A program made the position numbers and the translations under genes. This document shows, piece after piece, positions 42,310 through 48,737 of a stretch of 48,737 nucleotides of DNA (within the stretch, counting starts at the first letter, position 1; every line of letters starts with the position of its first letter). The notes under the pieces were generated by a model that worked only from the letters and a program-made list of their open reading frames with translations, was not told where the DNA came from and ran no database searches. The DNA is from Fontibacter flavus. GTDB taxonomy: Bacteria > Bacteroidota > Bacteroidia > Cytophagales > Cyclobacteriaceae. Location of the stretch: contig NZ_JBHLWI010000042.1 of assembly GCF_042432905.1 (NCBI RefSeq), forward strand, positions 1 through 48,737. The letters are read 5' to 3'.

Positions 42310-43047
42310 ATGAAAAATAATAAACTTTTAATTCCAGTTTTGGCCTTGTTAGTCTTTTGTGGTCAAGTAAATTTTGTCCATGCAGGAACTTTTGATTCCA
42401 ATGAATCGGAAATTATTTTGGAAGAGAATGATCCTAATCAAGTCCTTGCCAGATATATTCAGGCTGTAGGGGGGAAAGAAAATGTGGCAAAAATCAAAAA
42501 CGCTGTCATGACCATGGAGGCAGAACTTCAGGGAATGACTATCCTGATCAAGGGGATATCAGACCAGGAAAATGGGAGACTGGTTCAGGAGACTTCCGTC
42601 ATGGGTAATGTTGCTTCCAAAACCATTTTAGCCAATGGTAAAGGCATAATGATTGCCATGGGGCAGGAACAAGAGCTTCCAGAGGAGATGATTACTTTGA
42701 TGAAGGCCCAGACTTATGTGTTTCCAGAAGAACATTATGAAGCCTTGGGATATCAGCTGGAATTAAGGGGTACAGAAGAAGTAGATGGAGAAGAGGCCCA
42801 CACGCTGATTATTACTGCACCAAATGGGATGAAGACAGTGGAATACTATTCTGTAAAATCCAATTTGAAATTAAGAACTAGCTCCGATGTCAGTGGAGAA
42901 GTTACTTACAGCAATTATCAGGAAATTGATGGCGTTAAAGTTCCGATGACCATGACCATTAAAAACCCTATGATGCCGATGGCATTGGAAGCTAAGGTTA
43001 CATCGATGAAGTTCAATCAAGAATTGTCTGATGAAGATTTTAAATAA
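42310..43047 (+). CDS. Secreted protein equal to the C-terminal domain of the M16 subunit
   Basis: 245 residues with a signal peptide (MKNNKLLIPVLALLVFCGQV, cleavage near VHAG). From about residue 38 it aligns along its length with residues 455-680 of the preceding M16 protein: RYIQAVGGKENVAKI with KYIQAIGGEEKARSI, VFPEEHYEALGYQLEL with IFPELHYEGLGYSLEL, and a shared end of EDFK/EGDLK. The fold looks like an outer-membrane lipoprotein-like (LolA/LolB type) beta sheet, but I cannot prove this. It probably arose by duplication of that domain; the role may be to bind a lipid or peptide for the peptidase. Confidence 0.8.
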   Translation: MKNNKLLIPVLALLVFCGQVNFVHAGTFDSNESEIILEENDPNQVLARYIQAVGGKENVAKIKNAVMTMEAELQGMTILIKGISDQENGRLVQETSVMGNVASKTILANGKGIMIAMGQEQELPEEMITLMKAQTYVFPEEHYEALGYQLELRGTEEVDGEEAHTLIITAPNGMKTVEYYSVKSNLKLRTSSDVSGEVTYSNYQEIDGVKVPMTMTIKNPMMPMALEAKVTSMKFNQELSDEDFK

Positions 43048-43056
43048 ACAATTATC

Positions 43057-43086
43057 AAAAGAGGCCACCGATTTATGGCCTCTTTT
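43057..43086. terminator. Bidirectional terminator
   Basis: AAAAGAGGCCA (43057-43067) pairs with TGGCCTCTTTT (43076-43086). It has A-run and T-run on the two sides, so it can end both the upstream gene and the convergent M61 gene. Confidence 0.88.
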
Positions 43087-44753
43087 TATTTCATCCATTT
43101 GGAGGTCTTCTCGTTATATTTTTCAAGAGCCAATTCAAATTTTGGATAAAATTTCCCGGGTTCGGGTGGAATGTTACAGTAAATCAGCCTTTCAAATCTG
43201 TTAATGAAAAATGCAGCATTTTCAACTGATCCGAGTTTATTTTTGTCAAAATCGGCTCCGTTTATTTTTAGGACTTTATCCCCAAGCATAAGCGTGTAAT
43301 ATGCCTTGCTTTCCGGATGGATCTGTTGGATGATGCCATCTTCATGGGTCCTGATACCAAAATCATGAAGCAAGACATCTTCCTTAACTTTCTCTTCAAT
43401 AGTTACGCCGATGGTGTTCAGCAATATTTTAAGATATGGGTACAAGTCTTCATGACCAAAAACAATTCGGTGGAAAAAGGCATCAATTGCACTATTGTTT
43501 TTAAATTCTTGATAGACTATTTCTTTAAAGTCGGACAGGGAATACCCAATTCCAGTCATACCAAACTTTTCCCACATTTTTTTCATCACGATCGAAAGGG
43601 ATGAACCTTCATCTAACAGCATTAAATCCAGGCAAAGTGAAATCAGAGCACCCCTGTTATAAATATTCACTTTTTTATCGGGTATTCCGGTTTTGTAACC
43701 GTCTAACCATAAATCATAGCTTGATTCCACAATCGATTGATTTTGCCAACCAAAATGATCAAGTTCTCTTTGGATCTGTTTTTCTAGGATTTTCAAATAA
43801 TCCTCTATGGAGAAATATCCTGATTTGAGTAGGAATAGGTCTCCCATATAGGTGGTAACTCCCTCAAGCACAAGTCCTGATTCCAGGTAAGTTTCCTTCG
43901 ATAAATCATAAGTTGTCAACGCTTTAGGTCTGATACGGCAAACATTCCAAAAATGGTAAAGTTCGTGGGAACTTACACCCATTAATTCATCCAAATCGGG
44001 TTTATTTAATAGCCTTGATGCTGGTCCAAAGGTGATGACTGTGGAATGCGCATGTTCAACTCCATGGTAATGTCTGTAAGGTAGCAGCTGGAAAATGAAG
44101 TGATACTCTTCGGAAGGGAAGTCACCAAAAGCCTTAATTTGGGCCGTGGTGAATCTTTTGAAATCCTGAATTAATCGGTTAACATCAAAGAATATTTCTC
44201 CATTGAACCACAAAAAGAAGTCGCTTCCATTTACTTCATATGTATACTTTGAAAGTTGATCAGACGCCAATAATGGACTATCCATAAGATGCTGATAGTT
44301 TTTTGCTTTCCAATGGTTGTTGCCTTTATTGGGCAAAGCGGTTGCAATCTGATAATCTTTTGGGAGATCAATCTGAATACTTATTTCTTGATTCTTTTTC
44401 TCTAAAATCTCAAAAATAAAATTGCTGAAATTGAGGTAAAGTTGTGTGTCATCTGACCAGCAACCTCCAGCATCCATTTGATTGCAATAAAAGGAGTAGG
44501 AAATCTCATAGCTACCAGGTTTTTCAGCCTCAAAGTACCAGAGATCTTTAGTGGTTTTATTCCATTTTACAGGTTTTTCTTGGAATAAAACCTGAAAACC
44601 TCTGATTTTTTGAGCATAATTAGCCAATTCATACCTTCCAGGTCTCCATGCAGCTAGTTGCAATGAAACCTTTTCTCTATTTTCGCACTTCAATATCAGA
44701 GTAACCTTGATAAATTGAGAACAAATCGAGTCTCTGCTGATCAAATACTGCAT
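43086..44753 (-). CDS. M61-family aminopeptidase (glycyl aminopeptidase-like)
   Basis: 555 residues. The M61 catalytic zinc site is His263-Glu264-x-x-His267 (SSHELYHFWN) with Glu297 (LVLEGVTTY) as the third ligand. Residues about 1-170 are the N-terminal beta domain (AAWRPGRYELANYAQKI and the family WxPG motif), and a PDZ domain lies near 460-530. Family members cleave N-terminal glycine or alanine; no signal peptide is evident, so it is probably cytoplasmic. It diverges from rpmH across a 137-base gap with face-to-face promoters. Confidence 0.92.
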   Translation of the reverse strand: MQYLISRDSICSQFIKVTLILKCENREKVSLQLAAWRPGRYELANYAQKIRGFQVLFQEKPVKWNKTTKDLWYFEAEKPGSYEISYSFYCNQMDAGGCWSDDTQLYLNFSNFIFEILEKKNQEISIQIDLPKDYQIATALPNKGNNHWKAKNYQHLMDSPLLASDQLSKYTYEVNGSDFFLWFNGEIFFDVNRLIQDFKRFTTAQIKAFGDFPSEEYHFIFQLLPYRHYHGVEHAHSTVITFGPASRLLNKPDLDELMGVSSHELYHFWNVCRIRPKALTTYDLSKETYLESGLVLEGVTTYMGDLFLLKSGYFSIEDYLKILEKQIQRELDHFGWQNQSIVESSYDLWLDGYKTGIPDKKVNIYNRGALISLCLDLMLLDEGSSLSIVMKKMWEKFGMTGIGYSLSDFKEIVYQEFKNNSAIDAFFHRIVFGHEDLYPYLKILLNTIGVTIEEKVKEDVLLHDFGIRTHEDGIIQQIHPESKAYYTLMLGDKVLKINGADFDKNKLGSVENAAFFINRFERLIYCNIPPEPGKFYPKFELALEKYNEKTSKWMK

Positions 44754-44775
44754 CTTGCTTATAATTGTCTTTAAA

Positions 44776-44806
44776 CAAAAGTAATTCTCTGGTTTGTAAA
44801 TAAAAA
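44776..44806 (-). promoter_or_regulatory. Promoter of the M61 gene
   Basis: On the minus strand, TACTTTTG (plus-strand positions 44776-44783) is a perfect TAnnTTTG box, preceded 19 bases upstream by TTTT in place of TTTG. It lies about 23 bases from the start codon and interleaves with the rpmH promoter. Confidence 0.6.
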
Positions 44807-44823
44807 AAAGCTGTCTATCTTTG
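44793..44823 (+). promoter_or_regulatory. Promoter of rpmH
   Basis: TTTG at 44793-44796, exactly 19 bases, then TATCTTTG at 44816-44823: a perfect match to the Bacteroidota consensus TTTG-N19-TAnnTTTG. The start codon of rpmH is 67 bases downstream. Confidence 0.9.
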
Positions 44824-44890
44824 CAGTCCTTTTGTGGGAGAACCTATAGGGAAAGAACTGGTAAGCAAAAAATATTAAAAGCATAGCGTC

Positions 44891-45049
44891 ATGAAAAGAA
44901 CATTTCAGCCTTCTCGTAGAAAAAGAAGAAACAAGCATGGATTCAGACAAAGAATGTCTACTGCCAATGGTCAAAGAGTATTGAGATCAAGAAGAGCAAA
45001 AGGAAGACATAAACTTACTGTTTCTTCTGAGAAAACATTGAAGAAATAA
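44891..45049 (+). CDS. rpmH: 50S ribosomal protein L34
   Basis: 52 residues (MKRTFQPSRRKRRNKHGFRQ...), the complete L34 signature: KRTFQPS start, RNKHGFRQRMSTANGQRVLR core and basic tail KGRHKLTVSSEKTLKK. Structural protein of the large ribosomal subunit. It stands directly before rnpA, the usual bacterial order, with 45 bases between them. Confidence 0.98.
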   Translation: MKRTFQPSRRKRRNKHGFRQRMSTANGQRVLRSRRAKGRHKLTVSSEKTLKK

Positions 45050-45094
45050 TTCTTTGGCATTTATTTCGTATTTTCATACGTCAAATTAAATGCG

Positions 45095-45484
45095 ATGAAT
45101 TATAAACTTCCAAAGAATGAACGAATACATTCTCAAAAGTCAATAAAGGAACTTTTTGATAAAGGTTCCTCTTTTTTTTTATATCCTTTCAAAGTGATGG
45201 TTCTGGATCAACCTGACAAAAATGAGGGAACCCATCAGGTACTTTTTTCCGTTTCTAAAAAGAAAATCAAAAAAGCAGTTGACAGAAATTTTGTCAAACG
45301 TAGGATGAAAGAGGCTTACCGTTTGAATAAATCTGTAATTTTGACATCAAACAGCCACAACAAATTAATTGGTCTGATTTATGTTTCTTCTGAAATTGCT
45401 ACATTTCAGTTTATTCAAAAAAAGATTTGTAAGATCTTGTCAATGATAGCAGAGACACCACAATCCACAAATAAAAATTCATGA
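45095..45484 (+). CDS. rnpA: Ribonuclease P protein component
   Basis: 129 residues. Basic RNA-binding protein subunit of RNase P, which trims the 5' ends of tRNA precursors. The family signature RNFVKRRMKEAYR is at residues about 67-79, preceded by VLFSVSKKKIKKAVD. It sits between rpmH and an S41 peptidase gene; its stop overlaps the next start as ATGA (45481-45484), so translation is probably coupled. Confidence 0.96.
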   Translation: MNYKLPKNERIHSQKSIKELFDKGSSFFLYPFKVMVLDQPDKNEGTHQVLFSVSKKKIKKAVDRNFVKRRMKEAYRLNKSVILTSNSHNKLIGLIYVSSEIATFQFIQKKICKILSMIAETPQSTNKNS

Positions 45485-47145
45485 AGCTAAGCTTTAAAAA
45501 ACCGCTCATCCTGATTCTTGCCTCTGTGCTTACCGCAGGCATGCTTTTTTCATTTGTCAACAAAAATGACAAGTTGTTCGCCATTGCAAAAAACCTTGAC
45601 ATCTTCGCTTCTCTGATAAGAGAATTGGATTCTTACTATGTGGATGATATTGATCCCGAAGAATTGGTTTCTGTCGGTATTAATGCCATGCTGGAGGAGT
45701 TGGATCCATATACTGAATTTATACCAGAAGAAAATTCTGATGAATTTAGGCTGTTGACCACAGGGGAGTATGGTGGAGTTGGTGCACTTATTGGCAATAG
45801 GACAGGGACAAATATGATTTTGATGCCTTATAGAGGTTTCCCTGCTCAAGCAGCTGGACTTCGGATTGGTGATCAATTTCTTAAAATAGATACTGTAGAT
45901 GTCACCAAAAAAAGTACATCTGACATTTCCGGTCTTTTAAAAGGTCCTGCCAATACTTCGGTTTTTGTTCAAGTCAAAAGAGGAGAGGATACCGTTGAAG
46001 TTAATTTAACCAGAAGAAAAATTGTGATCAGCAATGTTCCTTACTATGGGAAAATTGATGATCAGACTGGATATATCAAATTAACCGACTTTACAACCAA
46101 TGCTGCTTCAGATGTCAGGAAGGCATTTCTTGATCTAAAATCCCAAGGAATTACGAGACTTGTGCTTGATGTAAGGGACAATCCTGGAGGGATTTTGAAG
46201 GAGGCAGTTGAAATTGTCAATCTTTTTATCCCTAAAGGAAAAGAAGTGGTAAGGACAATTGGAAAACTTGAAAGCGTAAATGCTGTATACAAGACTACCA
46301 AATCGCCTATTGATAAGGATATTCCTATCGCAGTACTCATTAATGAAAGAAGTGCATCAGCTGCTGAAATTGTTGCCGGTGCGCTTCAAGATTATGACAG
46401 GGCGGTTTTGATAGGTCGAAAGACTTTTGGGAAAGGACTGGTGCAGACGACAGTACCGTTATCTTACAATTCCCAAGTAAAGGTTACCACCGCCAAATAT
46501 TATATTCCAAGTGGAAGGTGTATTCAGGCTATTGATTATAGCAAGAAAGATGAAAACGGGAATTCTTCATCGGTACCTGATTCATTAAGAAATGAGTTCA
46601 AGACAAAAAATGGAAGAATTGTTTTGGACGGTGCAGGAATTGAGCCTGATAAAAAAGTAGACCCGAAGTTATTCGCGCCGATTACCTACAGCTTGGTTGC
46701 AAGGAATCTCATATTTGAATTTGGAAATGAGTTTTTCTGGCAAAATGAATCCATTGTAGCCCCCTCTGAATTTTCGGTAAGTGATGAACTTTATAATGAA
46801 TTTGTAACCTGGTTGGAAGGGAAAGAATATGATTATACTACATACGTAGAGAAATCGCTGGATGACCTTGTGAAATATGCTGAGAGGGAAAAGTATTTTG
46901 ATGAAATCAAGGAAACTATCGAAGATCTTAAGAAAAAAGTCAGCCACAGTAAAGAGCAAGATTTGATCACTTTCAAATCTGAAATAAAGGAGGCACTTAA
47001 AGAAGAACTTGTTTCCAGGTATTATTACCAGGAAGGTGTAGTGGAGGCTTCTTTGAAAAATGATACAGAAGTAAATACGGCACTATCTATTCTTTCCAAT
47101 CAGCAGGAAATCAATCGTATATTGACAGCATCTGCCAAGAAGTGA
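45481..47145 (+). CDS. S41-family C-terminal processing peptidase
   Basis: 554 residues with an N-terminal membrane anchor (residues about 9-24). A PDZ domain (about 85-170, GGVGALIGNRTG onward) precedes the S41 Ser/Lys protease domain. The catalytic serine lies in NERSASAAEIVAGALQD (291-293) and the catalytic lysine is Lys318 (TFGKGLVQ). A C-terminal coiled region (about 440-554) is longer than in E. coli-like enzymes. It trims or degrades periplasmic proteins from the C terminus. The rpmH-rnpA-S41 order fits a shared transcript. Confidence 0.93.
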   Translation: MKLSFKKPLILILASVLTAGMLFSFVNKNDKLFAIAKNLDIFASLIRELDSYYVDDIDPEELVSVGINAMLEELDPYTEFIPEENSDEFRLLTTGEYGGVGALIGNRTGTNMILMPYRGFPAQAAGLRIGDQFLKIDTVDVTKKSTSDISGLLKGPANTSVFVQVKRGEDTVEVNLTRRKIVISNVPYYGKIDDQTGYIKLTDFTTNAASDVRKAFLDLKSQGITRLVLDVRDNPGGILKEAVEIVNLFIPKGKEVVRTIGKLESVNAVYKTTKSPIDKDIPIAVLINERSASAAEIVAGALQDYDRAVLIGRKTFGKGLVQTTVPLSYNSQVKVTTAKYYIPSGRCIQAIDYSKKDENGNSSSVPDSLRNEFKTKNGRIVLDGAGIEPDKKVDPKLFAPITYSLVARNLIFEFGNEFFWQNESIVAPSEFSVSDELYNEFVTWLEGKEYDYTTYVEKSLDDLVKYAEREKYFDEIKETIEDLKKKVSHSKEQDLITFKSEIKEALKEELVSRYYYQEGVVEASLKNDTEVNTALSILSNQQEINRILTASAKK

Positions 47146-47149
47146 GTTT

Positions 47150-47839
47150 ATGGCATTGATATTATCATTAGAAACTGCTACATCGGTATGTTCTGTTGCA
47201 CTACATGACAAAGGGAGTCTCGTAGCGCTTTTGGAATTGCATCAGGAAAATGTGCATTCTCAGAAATTGATGCTTTTGGTGGAAGATATCTTTCAAAAGA
47301 CAGGGCTGAAATCTTCTGATTTGGCAGCTGTATCAGTTTCTTCCGGTCCGGGATCTTACACAGGACTTAGGATAGGAGTGTCGATAGCCAAAGGCTTAGC
47401 CTTTGCTCACGATATTCCATTAATAGGAGTAGAAACTTTGGAGGCATTGGCTTTTCAAGCGAAGCACAATTTGGTTAAAGGAGAGCATGTAGTTCCGATG
47501 ATGGACGCTAGAAGGATGGAAGTATATATGGCCGTCTATAATTCAGATTTTATCCAAGAAGAGCCAATTCAGCCCAAGATTATCGAAACCAATCCATTTT
47601 TGGAGTATTTAAATCGGGGGAGAGTGTTTTTTCTTGGTGATGGTCTTACCAAATTGAAAGAAGTATTGAATCATCCAAACGCTGTGTTCCTGAAAAACCT
47701 CAACTCCGCAACATCAGTGGGTGAATTGGCCTATCTAAAGTTTGAAAATAAGGAATTTGTGGATATAGCGTATTTTGAACCGAACTACCTGAAAGATTTT
47801 AGGGTTATAGCATCCAAGAAAAATCCATTATTGCTATGA
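47150..47839 (+). CDS. tsaB: tRNA threonylcarbamoyladenosine synthesis protein TsaB
   Basis: 229 residues. Scaffold partner of TsaD and TsaE in making the t6A base at position 37 of ANN-reading tRNAs. The ASKHA-fold motifs are LSLETATSVCSVAL at the N terminus, ENVHSQKLM and SSGPGSYTGLRIGVSIAKGLAF (about 64-85). It starts four bases after the S41 stop and overlaps the next gene by ATGA. Confidence 0.94.
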   Translation: MALILSLETATSVCSVALHDKGSLVALLELHQENVHSQKLMLLVEDIFQKTGLKSSDLAAVSVSSGPGSYTGLRIGVSIAKGLAFAHDIPLIGVETLEALAFQAKHNLVKGEHVVPMMDARRMEVYMAVYNSDFIQEEPIQPKIIETNPFLEYLNRGRVFFLGDGLTKLKEVLNHPNAVFLKNLNSATSVGELAYLKFENKEFVDIAYFEPNYLKDFRVIASKKNPLLL

Positions 47840-48342
47840 GTGAAATTATCAATAGGGTTGCCAATAGTCCAATTGTTACCATTGATTTGGAAGATTATTA
47901 CAGGTCAGTGGAGAGGGTCGTTTTTGATCTAAAGGATTATTTGTTTCAGGAATTGATTTTGAAAGAAAAAGATTTCAGAGAAGCATTGAAAAATCTCGAT
48001 TGGCAAATTTACAAAGGGAAACTCGTTGCCATAACTTGTTCAGCGGATGCCATTGTTCCTAATTGGGCTTATATTTTGGTTGGTACTTATCTTGGTAAAT
48101 ACGAAGTAGAATATGTTGTTGGTGATTTGGGTGTATTAGAACAGTATCTGTTTGAAAAATCTTTGTCCAAGATCAATCCGGAAATATTCAAAGATAAGCC
48201 TGTGGTGATAAAAGGATGTAGCAAACATCCGGTGCCCCTGTTTGCTTATGGAAGAATTGTATCCCTAGTTCAGCCATTTGCAAAATCAATTATGTATGGA
48301 GAGCCATGTAGTACAGTGCCGCTTTATAAAGCCTCTAAATAA
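47836..48342 (+). CDS. DUF2480 family protein
   Basis: 168 residues. A conserved Bacteroidota protein of unknown function, recognised by the start EIINRVANSPIVTIDLEDYY, the segment VAITCSADAIVPNWAYILVG and the Cys-containing VIKGCSKHPVP. The conserved Cys and His (CSKHP) could bind a metal or cofactor (inference). It overlaps tsaB by four bases, so it is translated from the same message. Confidence 0.88.
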   Translation: MSEIINRVANSPIVTIDLEDYYRSVERVVFDLKDYLFQELILKEKDFREALKNLDWQIYKGKLVAITCSADAIVPNWAYILVGTYLGKYEVEYVVGDLGVLEQYLFEKSLSKINPEIFKDKPVVIKGCSKHPVPLFAYGRIVSLVQPFAKSIMYGEPCSTVPLYKASK

Positions 48343-48737
48343 AATATTTTTCTTGTTTACAGGCAGTTAATGAAAGTTGATGATTTTTTTAGATTTTGGG
48401 TTTGGTAAATATGGGAAAGTCCGCTAAGTTTGCATTCCCATTTGAGAGGAACACACCTGAAAAAGTCAGGTTGAATAGTTTGAAATTGACAGAATAAAAA
48501 TCGATAAAAAATATTTAAAATTTTTTTCGATTGAGTTTTGGAAGTTAAAATTAAACCTCGATATTTGCACTCGCTTTTAGGGAAACGGTCCTAAACAAAA
48601 CCCAATAAAAGGGTAAAAGTTCTTTGAAGTGATGGATACGAAACGACAAGAAACCATTGGTCTTAAGACCTGTGGGAATTAAAAACCTGTAGATACAGAA
48701 TCAAGGTCAGCCAGTGATGGCTGGCCAGAAAAAACTT
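48343..48737 (+). other. rRNA operon promoter and leader (16S gene beyond the window)
   Basis: No gene. A promoter (48537-48567) is followed by a leader with AGTTCTTTGAAGTG (48619 onward), a word common just upstream of 16S genes in Bacteroidota, and an 8-bp hairpin at 48705-48726. The rRNA assignment is inference, since no mature rRNA sequence is inside the window. Confidence 0.6.
48537..48567 (+). promoter_or_regulatory. Promoter, probably of an rRNA operon
   Basis: TTTG at 48537-48540, exactly 19 bases, then GATATTTG at 48560-48567, one mismatch from TAnnTTTG. Flanking upstream DNA is very AT-rich, as expected of a UP-like element. Confidence 0.65.

Overview
The window looks like a chromosomal segment of a Bacteroidota bacterium, most likely order Cytophagales and close to the Cyclobacteriaceae (inference from gene content; no database search was possible). 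Supporting signs are promoters of the Bacteroidota form TTTG-N19-TAnnTTTG (best case at 44793-44823), near absence of Shine-Dalgarno sequences, AT-rich DNA, a DUF2480 gene, GxxExxY genes, a long multi-SLBB Wza-type exporter, and M61/S41/M16 peptidase sets typical of the phylum.

Layout. (1) 1-10.5 kb is housekeeping and envelope: thyA, an RND/MMPL-type exporter, an endonuclease/exonuclease/phosphatase membrane protein, an M24 lipoprotein peptidase, a DUF2911 lipoprotein, and a penicillin-acylase-family hydrolase followed by a small membrane protein. (2) 10.6-32.8 kb is one large surface-polysaccharide locus, all on the plus strand: a winged-helix regulator; a GxxExxY gene inside a 19-bp inverted-repeat element; a Wza-like exporter and a Wzz/Wzc-like chain-length protein without kinase domain; a second GxxExxY gene inside an array of short repeated words; UDP-glucose dehydrogenase; a pseudaminic acid block (pseB, pseC, pseF, a pseH-like acetyltransferase, a formyltransferase, pseI) with no visible pseG; then an AT-rich block with flippase, GT4, an unrecognised transferase-like protein, a polymerase-like membrane protein, GT2 and a Wzi-like outer membrane protein; finally a WecA/TagO-like initiating phosphoglycosyltransferase and rfbA. 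(3) 33.4-43 kb holds rimO, a glycerophosphodiester phosphodiesterase, a GNAT-like protein, a PfkB-family adenosine kinase, a 40-residue membrane protein, and a pair of M16 peptidases whose C-terminal domain is repeated as a separate gene. (4) 43-48.3 kb has an M61 peptidase diverging from rpmH-rnpA-S41 peptidase-tsaB-DUF2480. (5) The last about 200 bases look like the promoter and leader of an rRNA operon whose 16S gene lies just beyond the window.

How the genes work together. The central locus can be read as a Wzx/Wzy-type pathway: the initiating transferase loads undecaprenyl phosphate, the glycosyltransferases build a repeat unit that may contain pseudaminic acid and a uronic acid, flippase and polymerase process it, and the Wza/Wzc/Wzi-like proteins export and anchor it. 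The most unusual material is the pair of divergent GxxExxY nuclease-like genes, each wrapped in its own inverted or palindromic repeat array and together bracketing the export genes, and the Pse block in which a formyltransferase sits where pseG would be expected.
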